NCBI RefSeq assembly: GCF_949987515.2
Contig: NC_082685.1
Span: 25,870,168 to 25,934,167, forward strand
Source: Delphinus delphis
Taxonomy: Eukaryota > Chordata > Mammalia > Artiodactyla > Delphinidae
DNA length: 64,000 nucleotides
Direction of reading: 5' to 3'
Under the pieces are notes generated by a model, which was not told where the DNA came from, searched no databases, and saw only the letters and a list, made by a program, of their open reading frames with translations. The position numbers and the translations under genes are program-made. Of this stretch, positions 33,921-45,474 are shown in pieces. The first letter of the stretch is position 1; each line of letters opens with the position of its first letter.

Positions 33921-35529
33921 ACAGTGCTGACTGTGTGTAGGCGGTGCCAATGTGACATAGAAGGTTCTAGGGGTTGGCTCAGAGCCACGGGGGAAGTAAA
34001 TCTCAGGGACATGGTCTGACGACTGAGGTCACACACAATCAGGAAACTGAGCTCTTGAAGGCAGAGGCTGGAAGGCTTTGGTATTTACATTAGGATGTGG
34101 GACAGGGTCAAAGGCCAAGGTCAAGGCTGCAATGATATTGGGTATCAGAGACCCATTTTAAGGTAGTGCCAGGGTTATATGTGTGAGCTTAAAATAGAAG
34201 AGGGGGACCCAGAGCCTGGCCTGTTCAGCATTCTCCATCCACAGTCACCCCCTTTCTGTTGCAATTACAATGCCCCCTGAGACAGCTCCATGGACAAAAG
34301 TGCTCCTTGGTAAAAACTTGGAAACCAGTGATTTCAGGGAGTTGGGCAACCATGGGCTTTTTCCACCAAGACATTAGTCAGTGAAGGAGCCACGTCTATA
34401 CTGGAGAGAGACGATCTGGTCAGATTTGCTCATCATCTTCAGGAGGATGGAGACCGGGGACGCAGTGGAAGAATCAGAGCTGATGCCTGTCTGGGGTAGG
34501 CAAAGCTTTTGATGGTGTCCTGCACATTTGCTGCCATTGGCTTCCCAGCGTCCACTCCCCCTTTATCTTGTTTTCACCAATTTTCAGTTGGGTGCTGTTC
34601 CCACGTAGCTCTTGTACCTCAAGGGAAAGCAGGCCCAAGTCCTAGCTCCCGGAAGTGGACCCTAGCTGTCCTCGGCAAGTGCTCACAGCTCAATACCCTG
34701 GCCTTCGTGATTGGCAAGTGTCCCAGGGAAGCATTTGCTGGGGACTTCTGAGAAGGAAGCCTTTCCCCACCTTTCTTTGTTCTTTCACTGAAGCCCTTTT
34801 GAAGGAGCTCTCTTTTCTCACTGGACTAGGATGTCCTTGCCGCTGCTGGCAGCCGTCTTGTGGCCAAGAGGGGAGGCAGCCTTGGGCAGAAGGCAGAGGG
34901 AAGAGATGGAAAGAAACAAACTTCTTGGATTCCCCACTGAGCTGCTAACTAAGCTTTGCTGAAACCTATCCTGCCTCTGGACTTCTCAGTTGCAGGGGTC
35001 AATATAGTCTCTTAATTCATTAGTCTTGTATTACTTGAGAATGAGCTGTTCCTAATAGAGAGCTACCGCCTCCGCCGCATTCTTCTCCTTGGAAGCATTT
35101 CCAGGCCATCTTGCAGATGCAGCCGTTGAGTTATACCCCTTCACCAGGCTCAGGGGACAACACGTTGGGGAGGTCATGGATCCCTGCTTGCCTGCCCAGG
35201 ACAAGCGTCTCCCTCCCTCCTTTGTCACGCTCTCCTGCCATGGTCCATATATCAGACACACAGCAAGCACGGATGATGGCAAGATCTCAGAAACTGGGGT
35301 GGGAGAAGACACCTTTTAATATTTTTCTTTCTAATAAAATGTTGTATTGGTTTCTTTTCTTGAGACCTCTCTACCTCTCTGTTTTGGGTGAGGTCAACCA
35401 TAAGACAGAAGCCCCAGGGGCTGTAAGAATTGAATATTCAACTGAAGCTTGGACACGACGCTCTCTCCGGTCCTTTCCAACTCTGACAAGCTCTGATTCT
35501 GTGAAAGCTGATCCAATTACGGTAAAGCG

Positions 35530-35730
35530 ACTCCAAGACCATCCACTGCATGCCAGGCACCTCACAGCTGCACTCTCCTCTGATCCGTGTGAGGAGTCAG
35601 TTAATATTCCCACTTTACAGATGCGGAAACCAAGGCTCCAAGAGGCTGTAGCTCGAGACCACACAGAGGCAGAGCTAGGGTTTGAATTTGGCTCCTTCTG
35701 ACACCAAAGCCTCTGTACTTTCCATGATAC
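35530..35730 (-). repeat. MIR SINE
   Basis: ccactgcatgccaggcacct, actttacagatgcggaaacc, aaggctccaagaggctgtag, gagctagggtttgaatttgg: reverse MIR. Confidence 0.75.
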
Positions 35731-36299
35731 CACATGGGGTGCCCTTGCTTTGGGGCATTTTACTCTGTAAAGATGGTTACCCTACTTTGGAAAAGGTCAG
35801 ATGGAGTGACACACTGCGACCCAATGGGAATTTTTCTTGGAGCAGTTGTTCCGTGTTTTTTTTTTTTTTTCTTTTCATGAACTCACTCAGTTCAGCCAAG
35901 GGTGCTTCAAGAGACCAATTTTCAGCCTCTGTCCCCACTAAAACCTGGAAGAACGTGGACCGACGCCAGTAAGCTTGCTGGATAATTTTGGAAGCAGCAG
36001 AGCTCCGTCGGAGTTGGCCTGTCTCTAGCTCACTGTGTACAAGCTGAGGGATGTTTGTTGTTTCAGTGGCCACCGAGCAGAACGCAGGGAGTGGGTGCGG
36101 AGCGCTCGGGGGCCAGACATTCTGAGAGGATAGGGCGTGTGCACACCACAAGCCAGCTTCAAAAACCCCAACCTGACTTCATAAGCTCTTGTGATTAATA
36201 TACAAATCCCCCTGAGGAAACCCTCTGTCCTTCAAGACAGTCTGGATTTCTATTGAGCATTCACTGTGTTTCCAGGAGGGAGTTTGGAAGAGAGTAGGT

Positions 36300-36655
36300 A
36301 ACTAAAAGAATTTGGAGAAGGATAGGTGGCCTTACTTTGACCTTGAACTTTGTTTCTCAAATGGTTTCTCTGTTCTCCTCTACCCTTGCTCCTTGGGCTC
36401 CTTCTGGGGGATGGTGGTGGCAGTCATAAAAGACAGGATCCAGGCATCCCTGGTTCCCTTGTGGTGACACCATCCAACAGTTCCCAATCCACTCCATCTC
36501 AACCTCAGGCATAGGGCAGGCTGCCCAGAGTAGCTGTCAACAAATTTTTGGTGGACGAGTGAATAAATAAGTGAATGAGTGAATGTCTGGACGCATTTCC
36601 TTGCAGCTTTCTGCTCACTGCCGGGGGCTCAGGTGAGCTTAGCTGCCATCTTTCG
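36300..36655 (+). repeat. Diverged same-strand duplication, right copy
   Basis: Counterpart of 32980-33368: tttggagaaggataggtggc, gctccttgggctcc, agacaggatccaggcatccc, agggcaggctgcccagagta, ctggacgcatttccttg. It sits directly before the retroviral remnant. Confidence 0.8.
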
Positions 36656-36689
36656 TTTTGGATGGGACATCCCCTTATATAGTGTATCT

Positions 36690-38690
36690 ACTTTTGCATG
36701 CTTCAAGCCACAGCACGTAACAATTGCAACGATGTAGAACGTCGCTCGATTTTTGCAAGGTTACTTTCCCAGCCTCTGGAGCTCTTTTCCTATCAAGGCC
36801 TCCAGCATACTTGCCACTTCTTACTCATCCAATTTGATTAACATGATGTCATTGATGTAGTGATATCTGCCATGTCTGTCATTGATAAATGGGATACTCT
36901 GCAGAATGTCCAGATGGCCCAGATCCCTTTGGACTGTATTATGAAAAAGGATGAGAGAGTTAATATAGCCCTAGAGTGAGCCTGTAAATTTATACTGTGG
37001 ACTGTCCCATGGCAATGCAGACTGCTTTTGGTACTCTTTCTTGACAGGGAGAGAAAAGAATACATTTACCAGAGCCAGGTCGCATACCATGTATCAGAGC
37101 TGTGTCAGTCTTCTCTAGCAAAGATACCACATCTGGACCAGTGCCTGTGACAGCTACTACTTGATTGAGTTTGTGGTGGTCCACTGTCATCCTCCAGAGT
37201 CTATCTGGTTTCTCTAGGGGTCAGATGGGTGGATTAAATGGGGCTATTTAATGACCTGCCCTTTTAGGTCATTAAGAGTATCTCCTTAAAGATTCTGCTT
37301 GAGATGTGATAGTGTTTGTGATTTAATATCTTGGCTGAGGTATGGGGGCATTTTTAGAGGCTTTCTCCACTAGGATGGCGCCACATGTCAAGGACTGTGG
37401 CTCCACCCAATGTGGGTGTTCTCCCAACTGCAGTGAGTATCCATTCCACTTGACATTTGAGGACCAGGGGAACGACCACTAGGTGGGTTCACTGTGAGCC
37501 CAACCTGGGCCAGGCCTCCACTGATGACCTGGCTCCCTTCTGCTTCTACTCTTGCAGGAGACTATGATGCTGCTGCAACTCAGATCTAGTGTCTCACAGT
37601 CTTTGAAATGTCTGGATACTTTACCAAGTAAATGGCTACAGTTCCCTTTGGGGAATGGTGGGGCAATTCATTACTGTCTATACTCATTGCGGTGTCCCGG
37701 GGTCCTTCCTCATGAGGACCTGGACTCTCCTTTAGTTGACAGGTTTCAGGTCTGAAGACTGGGCATGATCATGGCTTCTTACTGATGCAGCTTCTCAGTT
37801 TCCTGATCAATCATCCTTACTTTCTTTTAATTATATAGTTCGAGAAATATCCTTTGGGGGATCTATCTCTTTTGCCCCCGGGGCACTGTATTCTCTTCTC
37901 CCTTTCTATAGATCTTTGTGGGCCAGTCCCCTTGGCTGCCCCCCGCATCCTGCCACTCATTATTATGTTGCTCTGACCTGGCTTTTGTTGGTTCAGCACC
38001 ATAACCTGGCCTCGATTATTTTGTGACCCACTTGCTCTCACGGAGCCCTGTGACACCATCTCCTACCATCAGCCCTGGCCCTGGGGAGAACAGCCACCCT
38101 GAAGTTCAGCGATACCACTGTCCCTGTCACCAGCACATTACTTATTGCATCGGTAGATGCAGCATCCTCTAGGCCCACCGGCAGAAGACAGTTGGAGAAT
38201 ATATCCAGCGCATGTTTCCAAGTCCTTTGATCCCTTTTTCCATCATCTGTGATGACAGCTCTGGCATTTCTACTTTACTAAGTGTCAGCCGTTCTAAAGC
38301 CATCAAGCAACATGTTTAGTGCATTCTCCTGGGGTCCTTGCCAGGTGTTAAATCCTGTATCCTAAGGACATGTGCCCATATTTATAAACTCTCCCTTTTC
38401 CAATTATATCCTGTCCCCTTTATCCAGCATCTGATCCCTTCTGGTCCATGTTGGCTCCTTCAGGGTATTGTTCCTTTCTACCCTTAGCGGGCACCTGTAT
38501 AGAGAGGGAAGCAGGACCACACAGATGGACAGCTGAACTGTGATGCATGTGCAACAGAGGGTTCAGCTGATCCCTCTGGGAACTCTGAAGCTGAGATGAC
38601 CCTTCGGAGATACCCTGAATTGAGGCAAGGAGGTTGGGCCTTTGTAGCCCTGCACCAACCAACCATTTGATGTGGGCTTCTGTGCAGAGG
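36690..38690 (-). pseudogene. Endogenous retrovirus internal region (gag-pro-pol remnant), reverse
   Basis: Minus-strand reading shows the reverse transcriptase region of an old endogenous retrovirus. Two overlapping frames (36838-37065 and 36990-37190) show at least one frameshift. The catalytic YxDD position reads Tyr-Ile-Asn-Asp at 36848-36859, so the first catalytic Asp is lost. Farther right (to about 38690) should be the upstream pro/gag part, also full of stops. It is dead. Class not assigned. Confidence 0.65.
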
Positions 38691-38739
38691 GGGTATAACT
38701 GTGGATGAGACAGTTTCCTTTAGCTGAAGGTGGTAAAGG

Positions 38740-39500
38740 AAAACCTTATCCTGACACTTTTTAAAAAGGCAAGGAAGGCTTTATTCAAGACTAATTGCAG
38801 TAGGAGAGAGATCAGGCTTAACTCTGAATATAAGGACAAATGAGGGTTTATAGCCAAGGAGAAGGTGGGGGATTAGTGGATGAAATGTTACCAGAAGGAG
38901 ACATCAAGGGTAAGGAGATTCTTGCTAAACTGGCCTAAAAGGATTCTTGCTAAAGGCAGGCCAAGGACTTATATACATCAAAAGGTGAAGGGTGAGGAAC
39001 TTGATCAGATATCAAGGGTGACTGGATATTGAGTGTGTGTGGGAGGGGATTCTCACTAACTAAATTAGCAGGATTCTTGCTAAGACTAGACTTAGCGAGG
39101 ATGGACATGGATGCCCAAAGCTTAGGTCTAGTCTAGAAGGGGGCTCAGGGGAGCTGACTAAAGTTTGGTCAGGGAGAGAGTCTTTGTCAAGGGCAACTCC
39201 CAGGGTGGATCTCAGCTGTGAGCCATCAACAAGTGTGGAAGTGAGCTCCTTGGTCTTGCAGATGGCAACAGATCTACCAATGTCTGATGTTAAGGTTCTC
39301 CTTACCTGTTGACTGGTTGTCTGTCGAGAGACATGCAGGGAGACGGACATGTTTTGAGGACGAGTGTCATTTTCTGGGCTTCACTTTTCCCTAATAAATG
39401 CTCCCTGGGTAGATCCAAGCAGAGGACTATGAGGCTGAAGGTAGAAGAACAGGGTTATTGGGATGATTGGAGCCAGACTGGAAACTTGTTGACTTAAGCC
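38740..39500 (-). mobile_element. Probable LTR of the reverse-oriented endogenous retrovirus
   Basis: Lies at the upstream (5') end of the element in its own orientation. A minus-strand AATAAA is at about 38790 and an A/T-rich edge at 38757. It contains gattcttgctaa three times (about 38918, 38942 and 39071), a repeated motif typical of U3 regions. The outer boundary is uncertain. Confidence 0.45.
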
Positions 39501-41405
39501 AACTTCCTTTTACACTGCTTGGGCTGTTCAAGTTAATGAATAAATCGAGTTGGTTGGCGTCTGAGCCTCTCCTCTGAGTGGGCAGCCAAGATAATTGGCC
39601 ATCTGGAACACGTCATGCCAGCTGAGGGTATCTCTTACCCCCTGCTCTGATGCAAAGAGCCAGAGGGGACAAATATGTCTGGGAGAGGGCTGAGGGTCAG
39701 GTAGGGGTACAAGTGGCTCCAAAAGGGTCATTCAAGCAAATGGAACCTAATTTTTCCCCAGGGCTTTCCAGTTTCATGGTGCAAATGCATTCAACTTTCA
39801 CAGACTTTTATTGCCATTCACACAGTGTAGGACATTGGGCTCCCCTATGTCTCCCTGATTATTTCTGGGAATCCCTGGGGGTGTCTTCTGTGAACCCACA
39901 AATGGTCCTTTTAGATGATTCTTTTGTCCCCTTATAATGTTTGCTGCCCAAAACCCTACTCGAGGGCAGTGCATTACCAATGTCAGCACGCCCATCACCT
40001 GTGAACTCTGTGAGATCAAGATGTTTGGATGATGACGTAGCATCTTGAGAGCTCCCGTAGCTGCAACCCTTCAAGGGGCCATTCCAGGCAGCGTTCCTCG
40101 GGGGCTCCTGTGTTGGGGTCAGGATGAGTTCCAGGCGGAGTGGGGAGAGTGTGTTCTGGGAAAAGGTTTCTCACTGTTTTGAGGGGGCCACAGGGAGCCA
40201 GGCTCTCTTCCTCTCCTAGCAAACCTAGTGAGGGCACAACAGCCACGGCTGCTGCTGACACCCGTCTCACAGACACAAGGGGAGCCAGCCTGGGGATGAA
40301 GTTGACACCGCGGATGGAGAGTCAGAAAGACCCCAAGCCCTTGACGATACGTTGAGTCACTGGATCAATTGAACTTGAAGTCTCCCCCATCCTCCACCCC
40401 CGCCGCAACACTTGCTCTTATATGAACAGATAAAATGACTATCTCAAGCCACTTTGAATGGGGTTTTCTTTTATTCTGCTCTGGACTCCATAAAACTCAG
40501 TGATGGTGGTGGGGTAGCACAGGAGGAGAGTAAGTTGTTGATTGGCATTTCTAAGAATACGCCCCTTCCTTCTTCTGTGTGAGGAATTATTCTGCATTTG
40601 AGTGTTCTGAAGCCCTCAGAAGGTGGCTCACCACAGCTTGAAACTTTATCTTTTCATCTTTGTTGGCCCCTGTTGCAACTTTATTGGGTTTATAAATTCT
40701 TTTTTCCCCTTTCTTTTAAAAATCACTGTGTATTTGTAGAGCCACTAGTTTTAAAACTTGTGAAATATCTTAAATGTCATTTTTGCCCTGGTCTGCTCAT
40801 AACGCATGAGCTGGTGCCTCTTACATAATGAACTTTGAAAATAAAGATCATCTAGTCTTTTACAGTTGAGGAGGTGTGGGCCACGTATAGACCTTGCCAA
40901 CAGAACTGATGAATTCAAATGGGTCAGCCTGAGTCTTCCAAGGGCCTTAAGGTGACCTGATACAACCAAATTTGCTGGTCAGTGTGGTGAATTAACCAGC
41001 CAGATTCAGTCCTCAACTGGGTCATCTCTCTCAGATGACTGGCTTTGTTTATTTTCTCTTTCCACTGTATTGGCCAATGGAATTGGATTAATTGGCCTGT
41101 CGCCTTGGCATCAGGTACAGACACAGTTACAGTCAAATCATGGGCCAATTCAGTGGGGAAAACATCTGTCAAGCTTGTTGTTCCTCTCGCTGATCTGGAA
41201 GCCCGATGGAGACACAACAGCAGTGAAGATCAGATGAGAAATATAAGCACAAGGAATGGTGGTTAGATGCACTTTTTCCCTTTTCACATGCTGTGTCATG
41301 TTTGTGGCCTGACACCCACTCTTCCTGCATGACGCCTCAATTTTGCTAATCCATTCCGGATGACTGACTGCTTGGTTACATGGTCGATTGCAGAGGCCTT
41401 GCTGA
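39501..41405. other. Unassigned non-coding DNA
   Basis: About 1.9 kb. 40815-40900 (gaaaataaagatcatctagt, tttacagttgagg) is a short MIR3-like piece. Other parts show no recognised repeat and no supported coding exon. Confidence 0.4.
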
Positions 41406-41409
41406 GGGG

Positions 41410-41570
41410 TGGGAGTGCTCTAGAATCAGAGGGGATGTTGGTTTGTATCTTGGCTCCTCTGCTAATTACTTGTGTGACCTTTGTCAGTCAATTTCCCTTT
41501 CAGAGCCTCAGTTGCCTCATCTGTAAAATGGGAGCAATACCCGCCTCATGTCATTGTCACGAGGTGTGGG
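41410..41570 (+). repeat. MIR SINE
   Basis: gcttgtatcttggctcctct, gctaattacttgtgtgacct, cagagcctcagttgcctcat, ctgtaaaatgggagcaat: forward MIR. 41690-41760 is its displaced tail. Confidence 0.8.
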
Positions 41571-41571
41571 G

Positions 41572-41690
41572 ACCCACCAACTCTCCTGGTTTGTCCAGGA
41601 CTGAGGGAGTTCCTGAGATGCAGGACTTTTAGTTCGAAACCTGGGACATCCCTGGCAAAACCAGGATGAGCTGGACACCTAGGTTGTGAG
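41572..41690. mobile_element. Palindromic MITE inserted in a MIR
   Basis: Arms CCTGGTTT (about 41586) and AAACCAGG (about 41658), with further complementary segments (gtccagga / cctgggac). It splits the MIR body from its taagtgagac tail at 41690. Confidence 0.6.
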
Positions 41691-41999
41691 GACTAAGTGA
41701 GACAGGGCCTGCAGAGTATTTAAGGCATGTGGAAAATATTTCATAAAGGTTGAATATATTATTTACTGTCTAGTTTTTGACCAAGTACCTGTTGACTGGG
41801 GCTGTTAAAAAAGAGGTGCTCCTTCCTCCAAGACAGCATGAGTTTCCCTGGCACAGGACAGGCCCCTCTCCTCTCCCACATATGGCACATTCTCCCTCAA
41901 TTCTCCATCCATGTGAGATGAAGTTGACAGGCGTACTGAGTTTCAGGGACAGTCAACCTAAGAAGGGTCCAGCTTTTTATCATGGTCCAGAACCCACTG

Positions 42000-42200
42000 G
42001 TTTTAAAGCCCGGAAGCCTGCATTCTATGTCTTGCTCTATCACTTGCTAGTTATGTGTATTGGAGAGTAACACTTGACTTCTGTGAGTCTCTGCTTCTTC
42101 AAAGGAAGAGAACAATACAGCTGTCTCCTGGGGCTCTTGTGAGGCTCCTATGAAATCATGCATGTAGCAGGGCTTTCTGAACTGCAAGTTGTCGTCCGGA
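42000..42200 (+). repeat. MIR SINE
   Basis: ttttaaagcccggaagcctg, gctctatcacttgctagtta, tgacttctgtgagtctctgc: forward MIR, diverged. Confidence 0.55.
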
Positions 42201-42369
42201 TATGAAGAGTTTTTTGAAGGGCCTAACTCAGTAGCACTCGCTTAGCCTCAGGAAAGAGATGGCAACAGAGACTTGGACTTGGCACTTTAGGCCCCAAATT
42301 CAAGTTTGCCACCCTCCCACTGGGCGTCCCTAGAGCACCAGGCCCCAGCTACGTGAGGTATGAACTAGT

Positions 42370-42800
42370 TCTGCCCTCAAGGCGCTGGAGTTCTATAAAT
42401 AGGTAAGTTCAAGGTCATGTGTTGAGATAAGAGAGGAGCTGGGTCTGGGCTTTGGGGGAAACCCAAGGAGATGGAACTCTGGTCTGGGTGCAACAAGACA
42501 GAGGCAGACAGCTTGGCCTGAGAGGTCGTAGAAAGACTAGATGATGGAGATGAAGAGTTAAGGAAGTGGGTTCCAGGCAGAGGGAACAGCCTGAGCACAT
42601 ATGGAGGTGGGGAGCTACAGAGTACATACAGGAAAGTCTGAGTGTTTCTGTGTTGTGGGATGTAACTTCTGAAATAGGAACATGCTGGTAAGTAAGGGAG
42701 ATGGGGACCAGCCCAGGTAGAGCCTCCTGTGCCATGTTAGTCTGGACTCTTCATTGTAAGAGGCAAGAAAGAGTGTTTTTTGAAGGATTCTGTAGACTTG
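42370..42800 (-). repeat. L2 LINE fragment
   Basis: aagtgggttccaggcagagg, gaacagcctgagcacatatg, aggtgg, agtctggactcttcattgta: reverse L2. Its continuation is at 44195-44520, beyond the Tigger insertion. Confidence 0.6.
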
Positions 42801-42989
42801 AGGGCAGAGGTGAAGAAAAACCAGACTTAACAGTTCCTGGTCTGTCTTCCTCTCACACTCTCCCATCCTCAGTTAGATCCTCTCCTACCACAGGTGGCCA
42901 ACATAGCAAGGAACATGGTCCTTGGCAGCCCAGAGTCACATCCTTCCAAGTCCTTCCCCCAAATTCAAGACTCTTCCCTCTTAGAAGAA

Positions 42990-43180
42990 AACTAGTAGAA
43001 AAAAATCCCGGGAAAGGGCTCTGATTGGCTGTGCTTGGGTCATGTGCCAATCTATGGACCAATCACTACAGCCAAGAGCATAGGCCATTGGGATCGGCTC
43101 TGTGTGGTCATGTGCCCACCCTTAGTGGTCACTCTGCTCCCAGATGGAAGCAGGACAAAGAGGTGCTGGGCAGGCAATGG
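42990..43180 (+). repeat. Ancient interspersed repeat, family not assigned (copy 4)
   Basis: ctctgattggctgtgcttgg, gtcatgtgccaatctatgga, ccaatcactacagccaagag, and gtgctgggcaggcaa match the 3' part of the copies at 3620 and 7960. Confidence 0.5.
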
Positions 43181-43184
43181 TAAC

Positions 43185-44190
43185 AAATACGGTTCATCTC
43201 CGTTATTTGCAGATTTCGTATTTGCAAATTCACTTACTCAATAAAATTTATTTGCAACTTCAAAATCAATACTCACAGTGCTTTTGTGGTCATTCGTGGG
43301 CATGTGGAGAGCAATGAAAAATGTGAGTCATCCAATGGCCATGTTCCCAGCTGAGAACTAATAAGGTGGCACTCTGCCTTCCTCTTTCAGCTCTCATACT
43401 ATTATAAACAAGTGCTCTTTCCTCAGTCTATTTAGTGCTATGTTTGTCCCATTTTTGTGATTTTATTTATTTATTTAGGCTGTGTTGGGTCTTCGTTGCT
43501 GCTCGCAGGCTTTTCTCTAGTTGCAGCGAGCAGGGGCTACTCTTCGTTGAGGTGCACGGGCTTCTCATTGTGGTGGCTTCTCTTGTTGCAGAGCACGGGC
43601 TCTAGGCACGCAGGCTTCAGTAGTTGTGGCTCGCGGGCTCAGTAGTTGTGGCTCGCAGGCTCTAGAGCACAGGCTCAGCAGTTGTGGCGCACGGGCTTAG
43701 TTGCTCCGCAGCATGTGAGATCTTCCCAGACCAGGGCTCGAAGCTGTGTCCCCTGCATCGGCAGGCGAATTCTTAACCACTGCACCACCAGGGAAGTCCC
43801 ATTTTTGTGCGTTTTGATGGTGATTTCGCTGTTTCAAATGGCCCCCAAGCATAGTGCTGTAGTGCTGTCTACTTTTCCTAACCTCAAGAAGGATGATCAC
43901 ATCCTGTGCCTTACGCAGAAAATACTTGCTTTGGAAAAGCTTCGTTGAGGCGTGAGTTACAGTCCTGTTGGCCATGAGTTCAGTGTTAATGAATCAGCAA
44001 TATATGTTAAATATATATTAAAATTAAACAGAAAGACACGTACAACAAGGTTATTTATTGATTGGTTAACAACAACAAAAGACTCACAGGACCCTAACTC
44101 TGTATTTCCCCTAAGAGCAATGGTTCCATGTTTGCGAATCCACTGTTGGTGGTGAGTATAGAATAGGACTTCTGTGAATGACAAGAATGG
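43185..44190 (+). mobile_element. Tigger-type (pogo/Tc-mariner) DNA transposon, decayed
   Basis: The left end reads gttatttgcagatttcgtat and the right end tgtttgcgaatccactgttg, as inverted-type termini of Tigger elements. The start of the transposase (the DNA-binding helix-turn-helix region) is visible at 43841-43948 and, in a second frame, at 43952-44060, with a frameshift between them and most of the catalytic region missing. It is interrupted by a SINE at 43461-43800. Confidence 0.75.
43461..43800 (-). mobile_element. CHR-family SINE (long sub-type), reverse, inside Tigger
   Basis: tttatttatttaggctgtgt to ccactgcaccaccagggaag. Flanked by the target-site duplication CCATTTTTGTG at 43449-43459 and 43799-43809. 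Contains a duplicated cagtagttgtggctcg segment. Confidence 0.93.
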
Positions 44191-44194
44191 ACTG

Positions 44195-44520
44195 CACCAG
44201 CAAAGGAGTTTAGGCTTTATTCTGGAAACAATAGGGAGCCATTGAAGGTTTTAAACAGGAGAGAGACTGATATGATTTGTGTTTGAGAAAGTCCCTCTGG
44301 CTACTGCGTGGAGACTGGATTGGAGGAACCAAGACTGAAGGCAGGAAGAATAGTTAGAAGGTGGTTATAGACTCCGAGGGAGAGACGATGAGGCCCAACC
44401 CAGGAAATGGTACTGAGGATGCCGAGAAAGCAATGAATTTGAGACTGGTATTTAATGGGTCAAGTTAGCGAGAATGAGAACTCACTGATGATGGGGGCAG
44501 GGAAGGAGAACCCCAGACAT
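44195..44520 (-). repeat. L2 LINE fragment
   Basis: aggctttattctggaaacaa, tagggagccattgaaggttt, aaacaggagagagactgata, ccctctggctactgcgtgga: reverse L2, the outer half of the copy at 42370-42800. Confidence 0.65.
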
Positions 44521-45040
44521 CGCAGTGCTTTTAAAATGCCTACATCTGATTTTTTTTTAAAATGAAAGCAATGTCTCATTGGTCTGAGCCATGTGTTTCC
44601 TTCCATGAGAGGTGGTGGAGACCCTCAGCCTTGTGGGGGGGCCTGAGCAGCTGTAAGGCTGGCGTCTGGGGACAGGCACACTTTCTCCCCGCGCCCTCTT
44701 TGTAAACTGCACGCCAGACCAGCTGTGTTTTCTCTGACTCCTTACATCATCACCAGTCATAAAAACCCTACCAGGGGGAATTGTGCTGACAATCTGGGCT
44801 GGGATGTGGGAGACAAAGGAGTCCAGGGGGCTGATTTCAGTTTGCACAGTTCAGATTCCTGCTGGTTGGGAGAGGAGGCAGGTTGGAGCCGACACGCATT
44901 GCGTCTGATGACCGTCTACGGTTGCTCTCCAGGTCAGTAATTTCCTGGCTTTAAGTTTAAACTCTGGCTGTTTAGTTCCACCCTGGTCTTTTCACACAGC
45001 TGGTGTGCCCTGGCAAGGTGCTGCGGCTGGGGTGGAGCGC
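44521..45040 (+). promoter_or_regulatory. Promoter-like unique segment with possible first exon (weak)
   Basis: CATAAAAA at 44758-44765, about 150 bp of non-repetitive sequence, then ATG at 44908 and eight codons ending in CCAG|gtcagt at 44933. The layout resembles a TATA promoter and a first exon with phase-1 donor, but the start context is poor and no second exon was found. Confidence 0.2.
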
Positions 45041-45066
45041 CCCCCCCCCGCCCCCCCCCGCCCCTC
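45041..45066. repeat. Poly(C) tract
   Basis: Near-pure C runs broken by single G bases, within GC-rich DNA. Could form a G-quadruplex or i-motif. Run lengths in assemblies are often unreliable here. Confidence 0.85.
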
Positions 45067-45470
45067 CCTATGCTCCTCCGCAAACCTCGAGGTCCCGGCG
45101 CCCAGATGACAGATGATTTGCTCTCCCGGCCTTTGGAGTTCTGCTCGGTGCCTTCCTCTGGCTCTGCTGTCTGCTCTTGGCCCTCTGGGTGACCTGTTGG
45201 AATACCTCACCTGTGGCACGCTGGAGTTCTGTGTCTACATATCTTGGGTCTCTCCCGACAGAGTAAAGACCTCTCTGATGGGTGTGAAAGGACCCAGTCC
45301 TACGCCCTTCACACACGGGGTGCTTGAGTGGTCCTACTCTGCCAGTGGCAATACCCGTATCCTTATCTTAAGGGGAAATGTTTATCCGTTGAATTGGACC
45401 CCATCAGGTACTCATTTAGAACATATAAATGTAAGAAGAAACTTTATGATGTGTCCAATCTCGATAAGAA
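45067..45470. other. Unassigned non-coding DNA
   Basis: The 142-codon plus frame at 45113-45541 ends in a MIR and has no recognisable features. Confidence 0.4.
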
Positions 45471-45474
45471 CTCC

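Larger units (their letters stand above)
33369..36299. other. Unassigned DNA between the two duplicated blocks
   Basis: Holds two reverse MIRs (33810-33920 and 35530-35730, both with the tgaggctgggagag or ccaaggctccaagagg core). The 196-codon plus frame at 35111-35701 runs into the second MIR and is opposed by minus frames, so I do not call it a gene. A T-run lies at 35857-35870. Confidence 0.45.

Noticed and set aside
35111..35701. 196-codon plus-strand frame
   Set aside because: Its last third is a reverse MIR and the rest is opposed by minus frames. No recognisable protein.
43952..44155. Small plus frame with a helix-turn-helix look
   Set aside because: It is the start of a dead Tigger transposase, frameshifted and truncated, not a host gene.
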